Source: Lichenostomus cassidix (lineage: Eukaryota; Chordata; Aves; Passeriformes; Meliphagidae). From it: a stretch of 64,000 nucleotides of DNA. The stretch is from contig CM039184.1 of the NCBI GenBank assembly GCA_008360975.2, positions 49,876,797 to 49,940,796 on the forward strand, in the 5' to 3' direction. Positions 1 to 13,800 of the stretch are shown one piece after another. The notes below the pieces were generated by a model. That model was not told the origin of the DNA, searched no databases, and saw only the letters and a list, made by a program, of their open reading frames with translations. Numbering within the stretch: position 1 is the first letter of the stretch; every line of letters starts with the position of its first letter. Made by a program: the position numbers and the translations under genes.

Positions 1-1790
1 ACAAGTTTTATCTTCTTTGTATTTTGGCTTTGTGTTGATACAGTGATAAATTGTTGAAGGCGAATAACAAGAAGGAATAATAGGTTTAATAAACTTCTTT
101 TACCATCACAGAATTTCAAGGTGTTCAAAATTATTTTCTTTCCTTTTTAAATTGTTTCAAAATTTTCACTCACATTTATGGATTGTTATTGTTCACCTTT
201 GCTAAAGAATAATTGTACACAGAATCAAAAGACTTTTTCCCAGTATAATATGCATTTACACTTTTTTTTTTTTTAATTGTTAATGTACTGACTTCTTAGA
301 CAGCTGCAGTTAGTTGTAAATTTTGTTGTATCTTACTTACAGGATAATTTTTTTTAAACATCACTTTTGGCAGTTAGCTAGCAGAGCGATAAAAAGTATA
401 GCTCTTGATTCCAGTTGGCTTGTCTTGCACTATTTGAGGGGACAGAGTTGTGAACAAGCTATGAAAGCTTTAAGAGAGTGCGGTGTGAGACTATATTATT
501 TGGAAAAGATAGTGAGTTAACCACAAAATTCGTACTGTTAGTACTGAGTAGAACAGTTGCAGGGTCATTAGCTTTGGTCCAGTGATACTCCACAGCTACA
601 TTTCAAGGACTTTTTCTGAGGCGTGGTTCAATGAATTATAGACTTTGGTTTCTCTTTCTTACAATACCATTTCTCAAATATCTGAAGAATTAAAAAAAAC
701 AGAGCCAAATTAAAAAAAAAAAAATATTTTTTCAAACTATTGAAGCACTGTCGTATTTTATTTCACATTGCACCAACAGAATATTTCACTCTGTTCTACA
801 CCTCCCATTCTTTTTATAGTGCTCCAATTTACACCTGGCAGTTTGTGACTCCTCAGGGAAAAGAATATGTACTGTTTTCTTAACTTGCTACAAATCATGC
901 AATTAAAGTACGGCCTCTCTTGTTTTAGTTAACCCACTATAAATTGTACAGCCATTCAGTTTCCTAACGTTGTATGTGGTACTTAGGTTCCCTCTTCCCT
1001 GCATAATCTTGACTTTATTGACATTTTAATGGAAAATAGATTGTACATTGGCCTTCCCAGGTTATGAAAAATGATGATTTATTGTGGTCATATAATACAA
1101 GTTAATTAAGCCAGAGCTGCTATTTGATTAAAGTTTTGATAAGCTATCACAGTCTACTAATCCTAAAGCAGAGCCCTCATTTAACGGGAAAGGAAATAAT
1201 GTTGGGAAAATACATTAGTGGGGTCTTGTGCTTGCTTAATTAACTTGTTTAATAGATTTTAGAACCGAGACATTTATAGATGATATCTAACAGGCTGTCG
1301 ACATTTTTAATGAGTGTAATGGACTACTTCAGGTTGATGTAAAAATATATTTTTCAGAAGGTCCTTACAGAGCGTGAGTTAATGGCACACTGAAGTAATC
1401 AAAGGAGTTTCTCATTAATGATGACCAGTGGATAACACACATTGAAAATTAAATTTAATGTTGTACTTGTTGGGAGATGTGGTGTGACTACTATCTACTC
1501 ATTGGAGTCTTAGGGAGATGTGTAGATATAAATGGCTGAAGGTACTATAGCCTGAAACAGAGATGTCCTTGTTGTAAGCATGACAGGGAAATGGTCATTT
1601 GTGGTTCTCAGCTTTCGTTTTTGGAAACTATCTTAACAGAACTTGTAGCAGTTTAAGTTATACTCTGTGTTCAGGATATTTATTTGAACAGGAAGCTAAA
1701 CATGATTTGACCTTTCTATAATTTGTGATTGAGACATTCTGAAAAACCAGTGTTAGCTATGTATTAATTGTGTTAATGTTTGATTCACAG
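1..1790 (+). other. Intron upstream of exon a (partial)
   Basis: AT-rich intron. I searched it for the exon carrying the first PH1 strand (a GWLDK-like peptide) and did not find one. It holds short A and T homopolymers and a splice-flanked orphan ORF at 343-511, described separately. The last 40 bases carry the pyrimidine-poor acceptor of exon a. Confidence 0.7.
343..511 (+). other. Orphan exon-like ORF, unknown
   Basis: A frame open from about 323 to 517 lies between a good acceptor (TATCTTACTTACAG, ending 342) and a donor-like ATA/GTGAGT at 512. It is richer in G and C than its surroundings and encodes peptides such as SIALDSSWLVLHYLRGQ and EQAMKALRECG, which read like real protein. I do not recognise the family. 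A splice to exon a would not keep the ARAP2 frame: this segment would end in phase 0, while exon a needs two bases. It may be a cryptic exon, a decayed retrocopy fragment or chance. Confidence 0.25.
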
Positions 1791-1860
1791 CAAACGTGTG
1801 TTTCAGAAGCGCTGGGTTAAATTTGATGGAGAGAGCATATCTTATTACAACAATGAAAAG
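1791..1860 (+). CDS. ARAP2: ARAP2 exon a: PH1 domain, strands 2-3
   Basis: Seventy bases: one base completing a split codon, then residues 1-23. The acceptor is TTTGATTCACAG and the donor is GTAAGG. The peptide begins [13 protein letters not shown] and ends YYNNEK. The basic K-R-x-F-x-K-R pattern at the turn between the first two strands is where PIP3-binding PH domains contact the lipid headgroup, and PH1 of ARAP proteins is a reported PIP3 sensor. The exon carrying the preceding PH1 strand is upstream of the window. The short length explains why no long open frame marks it; it was found by reading the frame and splice sites. Confidence 0.93.
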
Positions 1861-4800
1861 GTAAGGGACAATGTTTTGATCATGTTTGGAGCAAAATGCA
1901 CCTGTGTCATACACAAGTTACCTTAAAGAAATTTTTGAATAATTACAAATGAATACTCACCTTAAATTAATTTTCAATTTGTCTTAAAATTAAATATTTT
2001 AAGGTGTCCTTGTCTTCATGTGTTGTTCATCCTTTTATTTCCTAGAAGGACTTGTATTACTCACTTTTCCAGGTAGATATCATTAGACCTTTTTTTCTTT
2101 ATTGAGACACTGACACTGCTGCTGTCTGTAGAACAGAACAGGATCTCACTTTTGAGAGAGATGTTATTTTGATGGTGGTTGCAAAGTGTCTTGGTGTCTC
2201 ACATGTTACATGTTACATGCAGCATAAGTACCATGTCTCACATGCTGGAGATTGTGAGAGAAAACTTAAAAGTGGCATGGGGGGCCTTTTTTTAAAAAAG
2301 CAAGCCAAACCTATGCACTTGTTGACTCTTTGATTAAAAATATATTTTTCCTGTTTGTCTTCTATGAATAATTGTATGTCATTGAACTAGGTTAGGTTTG
2401 AATGGGGATATTTAAAATCAGCACAGTACTGCAATGTCTATGCCTGGTTTTGCTTCTGTACCTGAGGATTGAGTCTTGCTGAAACATTCGCAAACTTGTG
2501 AGCTTTGATTAAAGTGGTTCACTTCTTATGTGTGATGCAAAAATACATTTGTAAATCATGGTTTTCAACAAAGTGTATATTCCTTGTACTTCTCTTGCAA
2601 TTCCATGTAATTACCTTTCAGAGCACTACAAAATTATTTTCCTTTTGCTCTGTGGTTTGCTTATTATTTTTTCCTCTTGGAAGTAGTGAAGACCTTCTTA
2701 GACTCAGAAGTGGTAGATGGTTGTACAATATGCATGTTAAGGGAAGTTGAGGTTATATGCGAGTATGTTGTTTTAAATGCTGGAAACCATTTCCTGTTGA
2801 AGATACATGTTACTTAGGAAGAAAATACAATTTCAGGTAAAAGTTCCGAAACAGTATGCTGGTTGGTAGTAATCAATAAGAGATCTACAGATGCTTTGTG
2901 ATGGGGTGTGGGTGTAAGAACTGGAGGAGGATAACACTGTTTATTTTCTGAGGAACTAAGAGCATGCTCAAAAAATTATTTACATTGATATTTGTGCCTA
3001 CTGATTGCAAACTTGAAGCAATCTGGTTTTACTTGCTTATTTTGCTTCACTTACAACAAGAGTCATGATTTTTCAGGTGAAGGCACCAATAGAATAATGT
3101 CTAGTTTTCAGTGACAAAAAATGTTACCCCTTTGTGGTATTGATCCCAAGGCATCAGAGGAGCAGAAGACCAGGGTTAGTTACTAAGAAAGACTTGAAAA
3201 AATACAGCAATGGGATTTGTTTAACACTCTCTGTAGCATAATTGGGGAAAGAAATGCTAATAAAGAATTTTAAGTCTTGTATCTCCACTGGAGATTTCCT
3301 TTTCTTAATATTTTTTGTTTTTTGAAAGCTACTGAAAGTGTTACTTGGAGGTCAATTATGCTAGAATAGTACTTGTTATGCATTCGTCTGTCATAAGAGA
3401 TTCCAGAAATCTTTCCTTGTACTCAAGGGAATGTTTAGTGTGTCACACGATGCGTAGGAACCTACCAACTCTGCATCCTCTATTTAAAAGGTCTGTGTGG
3501 TAGGTTAGGCAATCAGGAACTTGGCAAACACTTGTGTTGAAGCCTCATTGTCTCGCTTTCCCTGGAATCTGAGTCCAAACCTCACTCTGGGTATTGAAAA
3601 AGATGCTGGTTGGTCTGTATGTGTATACAGCTTGACCAAACGTGAATGTCTGACTTGTTAACTTGGTGTATCACATGTGAAGAAAGATATATATCTGAGA
3701 ACCGCAAGGCTGGAAGCAAATTCTGGGAACTGAGGATTTGGTGAAACTCAAATTAGCTTGCAGATAGGAGGAAAACATAGTTGGGTGCCAGTATTTCTTA
3801 GTGCCCAATGGGATTGTGTTGAATGAGCAGTGGTGTTGCTGGGCAACATGACTTTTTTGTGCAGTGGTCTCTGCTGGATCGCTATCCCCACACCTATGGT
3901 GTTCATATTTCCTGTGAGATGGACATCAGCATCTTCCTGCTGTTGCTTGTGTGTTGTTTCTTTGACATTATTAACAACTATTTGCAGACCCATCAAGACC
4001 TGCATGCAGCTCGAGCTCCTTGCAAGGCCTTGCATGTCCACCCTCCTACATAGCTGGCTGTGTATGTATTTAAATGGGAGAGTTGTTGTTTTCACTTTAG
4101 AACTTAATGGCAAGTTCAGTTCTGTCTATTCTAATCTGTGATTGTCTGAGGACACTTCTACACAGACAAGCATGTTATAAAAAAATTGTTATAATTTTGG
4201 TTTCACATATCAATTACAAGTAGGTCTCAAAAGGAAACCAATCCATACTAGAAATTTTATTACAAGCAGAGAAGGTTAGACTCAGTGGAATGAAACTGTT
4301 TATTTTACCCAGAAACACTACCAATATTAAATAGCTCTATTTGTCATTCAAATTAGGAACTAGAGAGAAGTGAGGTTCTCAAGAAGGGGAAGTGTACTAC
4401 ATGGCTAATGAAGAGTGAAACAACTGGAGAATAGAGTGGGAAGATACAGAGAATATTATTCCTGAAAATGTCCATATGAATGCTTCTCTGAATGATTTAA
4501 ACCTTAATTTTATAAACATTTTTCTAACCTTGTTCTAGTTGTGCATCAACTTCTAACTGATAGAGTTCTCTTTACTTTGTATTTACATATATGGAAAAAA
4601 AATTTAGTTTTTAACAAACAGCAAATGACCTAGGGAAGGTTTTAGTTTGAATCTGTGTTGCTCTCATTTCTTCTACGTTTTTGGTCCTGAGAAAGTTGAT
4701 GCAATCAGAACAACATCCCATGTGGCTTTGTCTTAACAAAATGTGGTTAACTGAAGTGAGAGCAAACTGAAGAGGGGAAGGTATAACTGGAAAGCTTTTG

Positions 4801-7800
4801 TTGAGATACCCTATATGCACAAACTTTGTTTCAAATTTCTTCCTACTTTTGGCAGAACTCTGGTGTTTTACCATGCACTTTACAGTAAGGCAAAAAATGC
4901 TGGTTATGTTGAAAGTTTTTATTTAAAAACAGCTTAGCATCCCTGACAAATATATTAGTGATTTAGGAAAAAGACTTGCCTCTTCAAGTGGAGAACTTCA
5001 ATATTTTGTTGTGTTATGGTGCATGTGAACATAACAAAGAAGAAAATTCACTGCAAAACTGGTGAATCATCGTCATTTTTGAAATCAGTTGTACTTAATC
5101 TGTTGTAGAAGTAAAGCCAAAGCAGTCCAAAATGGTGTTTTCCAGGATCTTTTACCTCAACTCTGAGTCACAACTGTCAATGAGTGACATGGGGTTGTAT
5201 TTGAAAATAAATTTTTTTATTGAACCAGCTGATATAAAAAAAACCATCCAAACATTTTGCTTTCCCTGCTAGAAAGTCTTTCTGTCAGAGAATTTTTAGC
5301 AGCTCTGAAACAGGTTTACACCACTCAGTAACAGAATAAATAGCTGTGAAATTCTTGGCTGTGTTTGTTTGGTTTTGTTTTCTATATTCTTAAATAATTC
5401 ACCTAATTTCTAGTCTGGAGTATTTCAAAGAGAGATATTGTATCTTGATCTACAAGAGCTTTTTAACAGGCATTATTTTTGCACATGAAAGAAAAGCTGC
5501 TGCAGAAGATAGATAGATTGATAAATTATTATGGTTTAAACTGTATTTGAAAATATGTGTGCCTTGAAGAACAAAGCTTTAAAAAGGATGATGGATGATT
5601 GTTTGAATAGCAAGGCAAAACTGTGCTCAGCTGAAAAGGAAATTGACTTTTTTTGAGCAAATGAAATAAAATAGTTGTAGCTTCCAGCAGTCTTTTATTC
5701 TCTTGCAGTAGTACCAAATGCAGCCAGCAGATGCCTGCAAACACCATAACATAACTGAATACCTACAGAAACAGTAAATGTAAAACTTTTGTTTTGCCAT
5801 TGGAAGGATTAGTAGTTAGCGTAATATCCCTATCAACACAACAATCTTATTTACAAATATGTTAAAATACATTTAACAAATGTAGCCATAATAAAATAGA
5901 TATGAAATTCTATTATCATTATATTTCTTATGTGTAACTATAGTAACATGCTCCTTCTGCTGTATTCCCATATTTCTATTTATTTATCCACTAAACTACC
6001 TTCACTGACATGTATTGGTACCTCCAAATGAAATCATGTTAGTATATAAGACTCAGTAAACAAAAAAATGATCCAGTGTATCCTTCATGCTTTGCATTCA
6101 CAGTGTTCCTCAAGTGGTTGGAACAAGTCTGTTATAATAGGTTATACTTCAGGAGGAAAATTATTACAGGAAAATTTCTTTATGGGGAGCTGACTCTTGG
6201 ACTATCACTGCATCTGGATCATAAATTTTAGTAGTATATCTAAATTGTCTTGGTCTGAAAATGAATTGATCAAAGCATAGTGGAGACAGGAGCAGTGTTA
6301 ACTCTGGAATCCAGAAATCATACAGAGGTATTTCCAAAGTGCATGTCTGCTTGAGCTTTCCTTCCCTTCAACTCCCACCCCAAACACTTAGGTTAATTAG
6401 GTGAAAACATAAGCTACTTCAAGGAAGGAAGTACTTGTAGCAGTTCCTTTTTCCTATCTTATATTTGTGTTCTGCTCAGTTCTCCTAATCCTAGTTGGAC
6501 ATTTAAAAATGTTGGGAAAATTTATGCTGACTGCAAATTATTGTGTTTTGACCCTAGCCAGCAACCAAGCCCCACATCCACTCACTCCCTCTCCCCCCAT
6601 CGGGATGGGAGAGAGAATCAGAGGAATAAACATCAGACCTTGTGGGTTGGGATAGAGAAACTTTTAGAGGTAAAGCAAAACTGTACACAAGCGAAGAAAA
6701 CCAAGGAATTCATTCACCACTTCCCAGGGACAGGAAGATGTTTGGCCATCACCAGGAGAGCAGGACTCCATTCTGCTTAATGGTGACTTGAGAAGACAAA
6801 CTCCATCACTCTGAACATTCCCCCGTTCCTCCTTCTTCTCCCAGCTTTATATACTGAACATGATGCCGTGTGGTATGGGATATCCCCCAGGTCATCTGGG
6901 GGCAGCTGTCCAGGCTGTGTCACCTCCCAGATTCTTCTGCAGCCCCAGCCTCCTTGTGAGTGGGGTGAGGCAAGGAGCAGAAAAGGCTTTGAGTCCATCA
7001 GCACTGCTCAGCAATAGCTAAAACATCCCTGTGTTATAAGCACTATTTCTGTTACCAAACACAACCCCATACCAGCTACTGTGAAAGAAGTTAACTCTAT
7101 TGCAGTGAAAACCAGCATACACATATAGCAAGAAGGAAAGCAGGACCAGCATACCTGGTCCAAGCTAGAGCAGTCTTTTTAGCAGTGACAGGACAATGTA
7201 TTTTTACAAAAGGGTGCCCTTCTTTGTGTTCAAAATTAGGGATAAAATCAGTGAATTTACTTCTTATTGGCTACCCACTGATGGGGAAAGATGTGGGAGG
7301 AACAGAAAAATTGTTTAGAATTCTCTACCTGGAGAAAGTGCAATATTTTTCCCATGTCTGATTCTGTCATACGAGTATAATAATTATATATTTTTAAATT
7401 ATTGTTCTGTGAGGTAGTAAATGTAATTTACTTTGGCATAAAATTGTAAATTAAAGAGTGTGATGCTTTGCAACATTAATACCATGACACAATTTATGAA
7501 GTTGTATCTCAAATATGCACAATCTATCTCATCATGAGATTTTATGCTATTTTAGAAGGTAGTAGATGTGCATAGATCCAGAACAGTGAGGCTGGTGATA
7601 GGTAGGTAGTGAGGGGGTTTACTTATTAATGCAGTTTTGTTAAGTGTGGTGAACTTCCTAAATAACATGATAAGTAGTATTATCTGAGACAAATTTAACA
7701 TTCCATGAGAATTAAATATTTTGACTGCCTTTTTATTACAGGAAGTATTCTCAAAGGGAATAATTCTGCTCTCTGCTATAGCAACAGTAAGAGTTCATGG

Positions 7801-10800
7801 GGAGAATAAGTTTGAAGTTGTCACATCCCAAAGGACTTTTGTTTTCCGTGTGGATAAAGAAGGTAAGTAGAAGATATGTTATTCTAAAAATTGACAAAAA
7901 GCCGTGTAATTACTGTTGATAAATTCTGTTTGTGAAATAGAACTTCTTATATTATGAGAAATATTTCTGGAATCCAACTGGTTTGAGCTCATAAAGTGAA
8001 ACTGGAGATGACTCAAAACTTTGTAAGGACTACGGAAATTGTTGAGGAATGGCTTTTTGAAATATCAAAATGAGAAGACTCTTTTTGACTCCCAACTCTT
8101 CTGCCTCCTCCGCCATCCGTCCCAAAGATTAATTTGTCTGGACACTTCTCAAGTCTCACTAGCAGCTCTTACATCCTGTGTGCTCTCAGACATCTCTGAG
8201 TCACCACTTGATACAAAATTGACAAAGAGACAATGAGTGATGGCTGGGATGTGAGGCTGTGATCAAAGGAAATCTGAGGTTTTCTGCCTGATACAGTATT
8301 TTCAGCCACGTATTGATAGAGATTATAAATGTAAATTGTGGCAAGGAAGTTCGTGTGCCTTCCAATTGAATGCCTTATCAACCTACAACTCTAATATGTG
8401 GAATCAATATCAGTGCATATATGATTTATTTATGGAAACAATAAAATAAAAATGAATGTCTAGAAAAGAGAGTTGTGCAATATGTATTTACAGCAGTACA
8501 TGCCAGAGCCATTATAGCTAAGGGTCTCTCAGCATTTCCATTATCAAATCCCATTTTTATGGGTTATAGCTTGGTTGTAAACATTTGCTGCAGGCTGTAA
8601 CAGGAGTGCAGCATCATTGAACAAATCCTTCTTATCAGGTTTGGCTCAAATAATTTCACCCATTTTTATGCTCTTAGCTGAGTTTAAAAGTATGTATTTC
8701 TTTATTATTTTTGCATTTTGTCTTCCAAATTTATTTTTAATTTTTTTTCATAAATTAGAATAATAACCATGTTGATACAATACATTTTGAGGGCTGCAAT
8801 TTGTTTTATGCACCTTTGCCTTGGATACTATAAACATGTTAAAAACTTATACTGACTTGTAAAATATTCTCAGAGCAACAACTTGTTATAAATGAAATTC
8901 CATTTTCATATAGTATATAATCATCTTTGGAAATAGTAACCTGTCTGTAAAGCTGTTCACTAATGGTTAGAAATATTTATTGTATAAGACATTGGGTCCT
9001 TTCTGTATCCAGAACTGGATGATGTATTCCCAGTAAAGCATGTAAATAACCCTGACTGATTTCTGTTACATGCACAAACTTGTTACTTCTGTGGATTTGT
9101 GGTTGGGAATTGTTCTGGGACTATTCAAAGGGTACTTAACTTCTGTCAAATACTTTGAAATGGAGACTTTTATATGTACTTTGAGATATCAGAAATGCAT
9201 TACTTTTGGATGGATTTAAATATCTAGAGGGAAAAGCACTATACGTAATGGTTTTGAAAGTTTAGGGGCTTTTGGGGGTGAAATAAATAACTAAACAAGG
9301 GATAGCAGAGAATTAGAGCATAACCTGCTCAGATGCAGTGAGATTTTGTTTCATTGGAGTGAAATACCATTGAAAAAACTCACTACCATGGTAATTTGAT
9401 GCCCTCAGCTATACTAAAGTACTTTGAAAAGATTACTGGAGTATTTCAAGAAAACACGTGTCTTTTAAAACAAAATTTGTTACAGGAACATTTGGATCAC
9501 ATTCCCTGTGCTAATCTGTCAGGCTGTTATCTTCGTTTTGTTCAAAGTATTTTATGACTCTTAAATTTGTGTATTTCCTCCTTTACTTCCTCTTTACTTT
9601 CCTCTTTACTTCCTCCTTTATTTCCTCCATGTTGCACACATGCCATTTTTGAAGTAAGCACGTTATTATTTCAATGGTGCTCTTTGCAGTCTTCACGCTA
9701 ATTTTGCCAGCTTTATACCTACTGTGTATAGAACTTGCAATCCTTCCCTGCCCCTCCCTGCCCTATTTCATGATCTGACTCTTTCAGAGCAAACAGTTGA
9801 AATATTCATGATATTCCAATCGCATAAGGCAAATCTAATTCATTCGGACTACTCAGCATTAAAGTATATTGATCTTAGTCCAGTGAAATGTCTGAACACA
9901 GTGAATGAGACTGAGCGAAACTTTATTACTTCACCTCCTTGTGTTCATGTATTTGTAAGATGTTACATTAATAATGCATGCAAAGATACTCAAACATGCA
10001 TTTTCTTGATTACTCAGTACCCTTGACAATATCAAGCTTAACCACTACACCTTAATGGAATAGATTGTAAACTGCCAAGTGTTTTTCCTTAAAAGCATGG
10101 CCAAGCATGGAATAGCACTGGTGATGGTTTGCCTCTTCAGTGACAGATGATATTTAAGCTCCCTAGTTTCTGCTTACATAACTGCTGTAATTCTTTCCCA
10201 TTGATCTGGTTTCCAGAAGGTGAATATGCCACCTGTCTGCCACCTCAGTCCTCAAGCTGTCTGGAATAAAGTATTTTAGAACTAGTAGTCATGACTATAA
10301 GAATCTTGATCATCAGTTTGTTTCTACTGGTCTGTTGATTATTGGGAATTAATTTAATAGCTGTCCTTCTAAAACCTCACTGAACAGATTCTCATGATTT
10401 TTATTTGCACCTCCTCTTCAAAGTGGATGTTATCTCTTATTTGTCATAGCTATGTCATCAACCGACATCGCAACAACATTGGGAAAACCAATGTGTAGAG
10501 AAGAATGGAGCTGCTGCTTAACTAACTGTCTTTGACTAATATTTTTTTCTTGTTTAGAAGAAAGAAATGACTGGGTTAATACCATACTCAATGCCTTGAA
10601 ATTGCAGTCTGATAATAACTCTCAGTCTCGAACTTCTGTCACCCCTGAGAAAAGCGGATATCTTGAGCTGAAAGGATACAAAACCAAAATCTTTATTCTA
10701 CTTCAGGGGAGTACTGTATGGATCTGCAAAAATGAGCAGGTAAATTTTTCATGTGCTTTTTTTTGTGAATGAAAGCTTATAAAGATGGTTTAACTAGTGA

Positions 10801-13800
10801 GTTGGAAATTGATGGCTCTTTGTGAATAGGTGCATTTCAATATAAATGCATATCTCTTTATATGTAGTACTTTATTGCTGCAATTCTCAGAAGGCTTCAC
10901 AAAGTGGGCAATGTGTCATTATGTCTGTTGTACAATAGAAAAAAGGGAATATATAGTGAGGTGAAGTGAAAAGCTCTGAATGTCACAACATGTTAGTGTC
11001 AGGGCTGGGATTAATTCACTCCTAAAATGTGGGCCATAAGCACTCAACTTAATCAGAAGGCTTATTTTGTGCACTGGTTTCAGTGTTTTATAATACACTG
11101 CCCTGGAAAGTGTGCTATACAGAAGCACATTGTGGTATTTAACTGATACTTCAGTGAAATGTTCAAAATGGATGTTCTTTTTGTTTCTAAGAGTAGAGAT
11201 TGCCCGTTTTCTGTTGTGCACCGTAATATTTTAAACATAATCAGTATTAAAAAATGTCAAGTAGGCCTATCACTTCAGCTCCCAAAATCTAGAGCTTTTA
11301 GTTTTGTTTTGGGTATGACTATATGCTAATATAAAGTACTTATCTGTGGAACTCTCTAGGATGCCGTAGGCAGGGAATAAATGGGGATAGTTGGGTTCAG
11401 TGAATAATTGCGTGAACTAGTGGAAGAAAAATCTGTTGCAGGACATTAAATGGCAAGTGCTATTTCTGTGTGAGGCAATTGATTGCCCAGAAGTAGCTGG
11501 AACCTGGGATGGCACAGGGGGAGGTGTTTTAACATGCTTGCCTTGTTCTATTTCTTTCAAAGTTGTGTACAGGCAAATCCCTGTCTCAAATGTGAATGGT
11601 CTCTTTTGGAGTTGATCTAACTTCCTCTCCTGTTATCCTCTTCTGTGTGACATTATTTAGGTGTGCTTGAGGGACCATGTGACATTTGATATTAAAGCTT
11701 GCCATTTTTTCCCAGGGTACAGCAGGAAATTTGAGACTGAGAAAGACCTGTTTTTCTTTCTACTTACTTTACTCTAAGGAAGTTTTTTGTTAGGTACATT
11801 CTTTGAGGTCAGTCAACAGCCAACTAATCAAGAATATTCTGTTGGGTTTACATGACAAACCTGCAGAGGGAGGACCAGCAGAGACGAAGTCTAATGAACT
11901 GACCACAACCCCCATTCCCCATCCTGCTGAGTGGGGAGGAGGTAGAGAAAATTAGGAGCAAGGTTAAGACCAGGAAGAAGGGAGGAGTGGGAGAAAGGTG
12001 CTTTAATATTTCAGGTTATTTCCCATTATCCTACTCTGGTTTGATTGGTAATGCAAAAAACTATTAGGCTGATTTTCCCAAGTTAAGTCTGCTTTGCCCA
12101 TGATGGTAATTGGTGAGTGATCTCTCTTTGTCCTTACCTCATCCCTCAATATTTCATTATATTTTCTCTCCCCTGTCCGGTTGAGGGAGGGGGAAATGAT
12201 AGAGCAGCTTTGGCAGGCGTCTGACATTCATCCAGGATCAACTCACCACAAACATGATACAGTTTATGGATTTATGCTGTTTTGTAGCTGTAAAAAACTC
12301 CACAAATTATTTAGATGTGTAATATGATACCAGAAGTGTATTTGTTATATGCCATTTGAATTTAAGCCTGCAGCATATGTTTTGCCGAATGAACATCCTG
12401 GAGAGACAGAGTGGTCTTCACAGCTGAGCACAGTGTTCTTTACCTAGACTGAAATCCTCAGGCCTGGTTATTGTAATGAATAGGTGACCTGTCCGTTAGT
12501 TTGTTTATTTAAGTAAAGTTTACAACTCCTCTTTAAGGTGGAACAAAACCAAAATGCAAACACCACCACTCCTTTCTGAGACCCTGCATTTGACTGGGGT
12601 TCTCTTGCATTTAGAAAGAACCAAGTTTATCAACTTTACGGTTGTTGCTTGTGAGACTCACACTGTGCTGCAATGCTCAATGTTACTTTTCCATCATGGC
12701 ATTTCAGGTATTTTATCAGTGAGGATCCATGGAAAGCATTGTCATCAATTAAAATCTTCTTTTTGTAGATGTTTATTGTCAGCAAGCCACTCTCCCCTTC
12801 TGAACTTATGCGTATTTAATCTTATGCCCCTGAATATTTTTGAGTGGTCCTTATGGATGTTCTCAGCTTTTTGATTGAGGAGCAAAGATACCCAGACTTA
12901 TGGAGGAATCTTTCCCCTAGAGTGAAAGGTCATTTGAAACTAGTTATGTCTAGTTTCCCTCTTGAGAGGGAAACCCTCTTGAGCAACCCTCTTGAGAGTT
13001 GCAGTACCTGACATCAAATTTTTGCTTTTTTCTTTCATTCTTACTTTGCTTGTATCTAACTGTTGGGAGCATCTTTCTCACCTCGAGCAGTTCTCGAGCA
13101 TATCTCCGTTGATATGGGGCACTCCCAGCTCTTCCCACTGTGCTGAGTCAGTTTTTCTGACTGTATGTTGATACAAAACAGAGCCATTCACTGTTGAAGT
13201 ATTCTTGATTGCTCTTTTCTGCATTTTCAGAGTGCAGATTATATCATTCAGATACTCTAAGACTGCTCCCCTCCTCCATCACTTTCTGTTTTTACAGATT
13301 TTTGTAAATGATATTTTGTGTGGGTACACATATGTTGGTTCTATTGCTTGTGCAGTTATGTGGCAGGTTGTATCTGCTCTGCCCTTGCAACATTATGGAT
13401 TTCAGAATTTCTTTAGCTGATCGTGAAAGCACACCCTTATACAGCCTTTTTTACTTGAATTTTTTTCCTCTTCTACTACATGGATACTCTGCACAGATCA
13501 CTGACTGCAGTGCAGCAGAAGGCAAACCAAAATCAAACCCTAAAACAAATGGTTAGACATGTTACCAGCCTGCCATCTCCTCTGGTGTGTATGAATATTG
13601 CAAACAATGGTGCAAAGCTTACTTATCTAACCTTAAAAAATTGAAATGGTTCTAAGAGGTTTCTTTTTAAATTCTCCATTTGAAAAATGTCCTCTCTTCA
13701 TTTAATTTTTGGATGTTTGTGAATCAGAAGAAATAGCTTCTGTCTTTAGGCTTTCATAGTCTGCAATTCTTTTGTTACCTTTTGTGTTTTAATTTCAAGT

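Larger units (their letters stand above)
1861..7741 (+). other. Intron a-b (5.9 kb)
   Basis: Mostly AT-rich unique sequence. The one mobile element I can see is the minus-strand LTR-like element near 6.5-7.1 kb. Around 3748-4113 all of three frames are unusually free of stops on both strands, without a recognisable product. No other gene seen. Confidence 0.7.

Noticed and set aside
6467..7004. Several open frames on both strands
   Set aside because: They lie within or overlap the LTR-like element and show no retroviral protein features.
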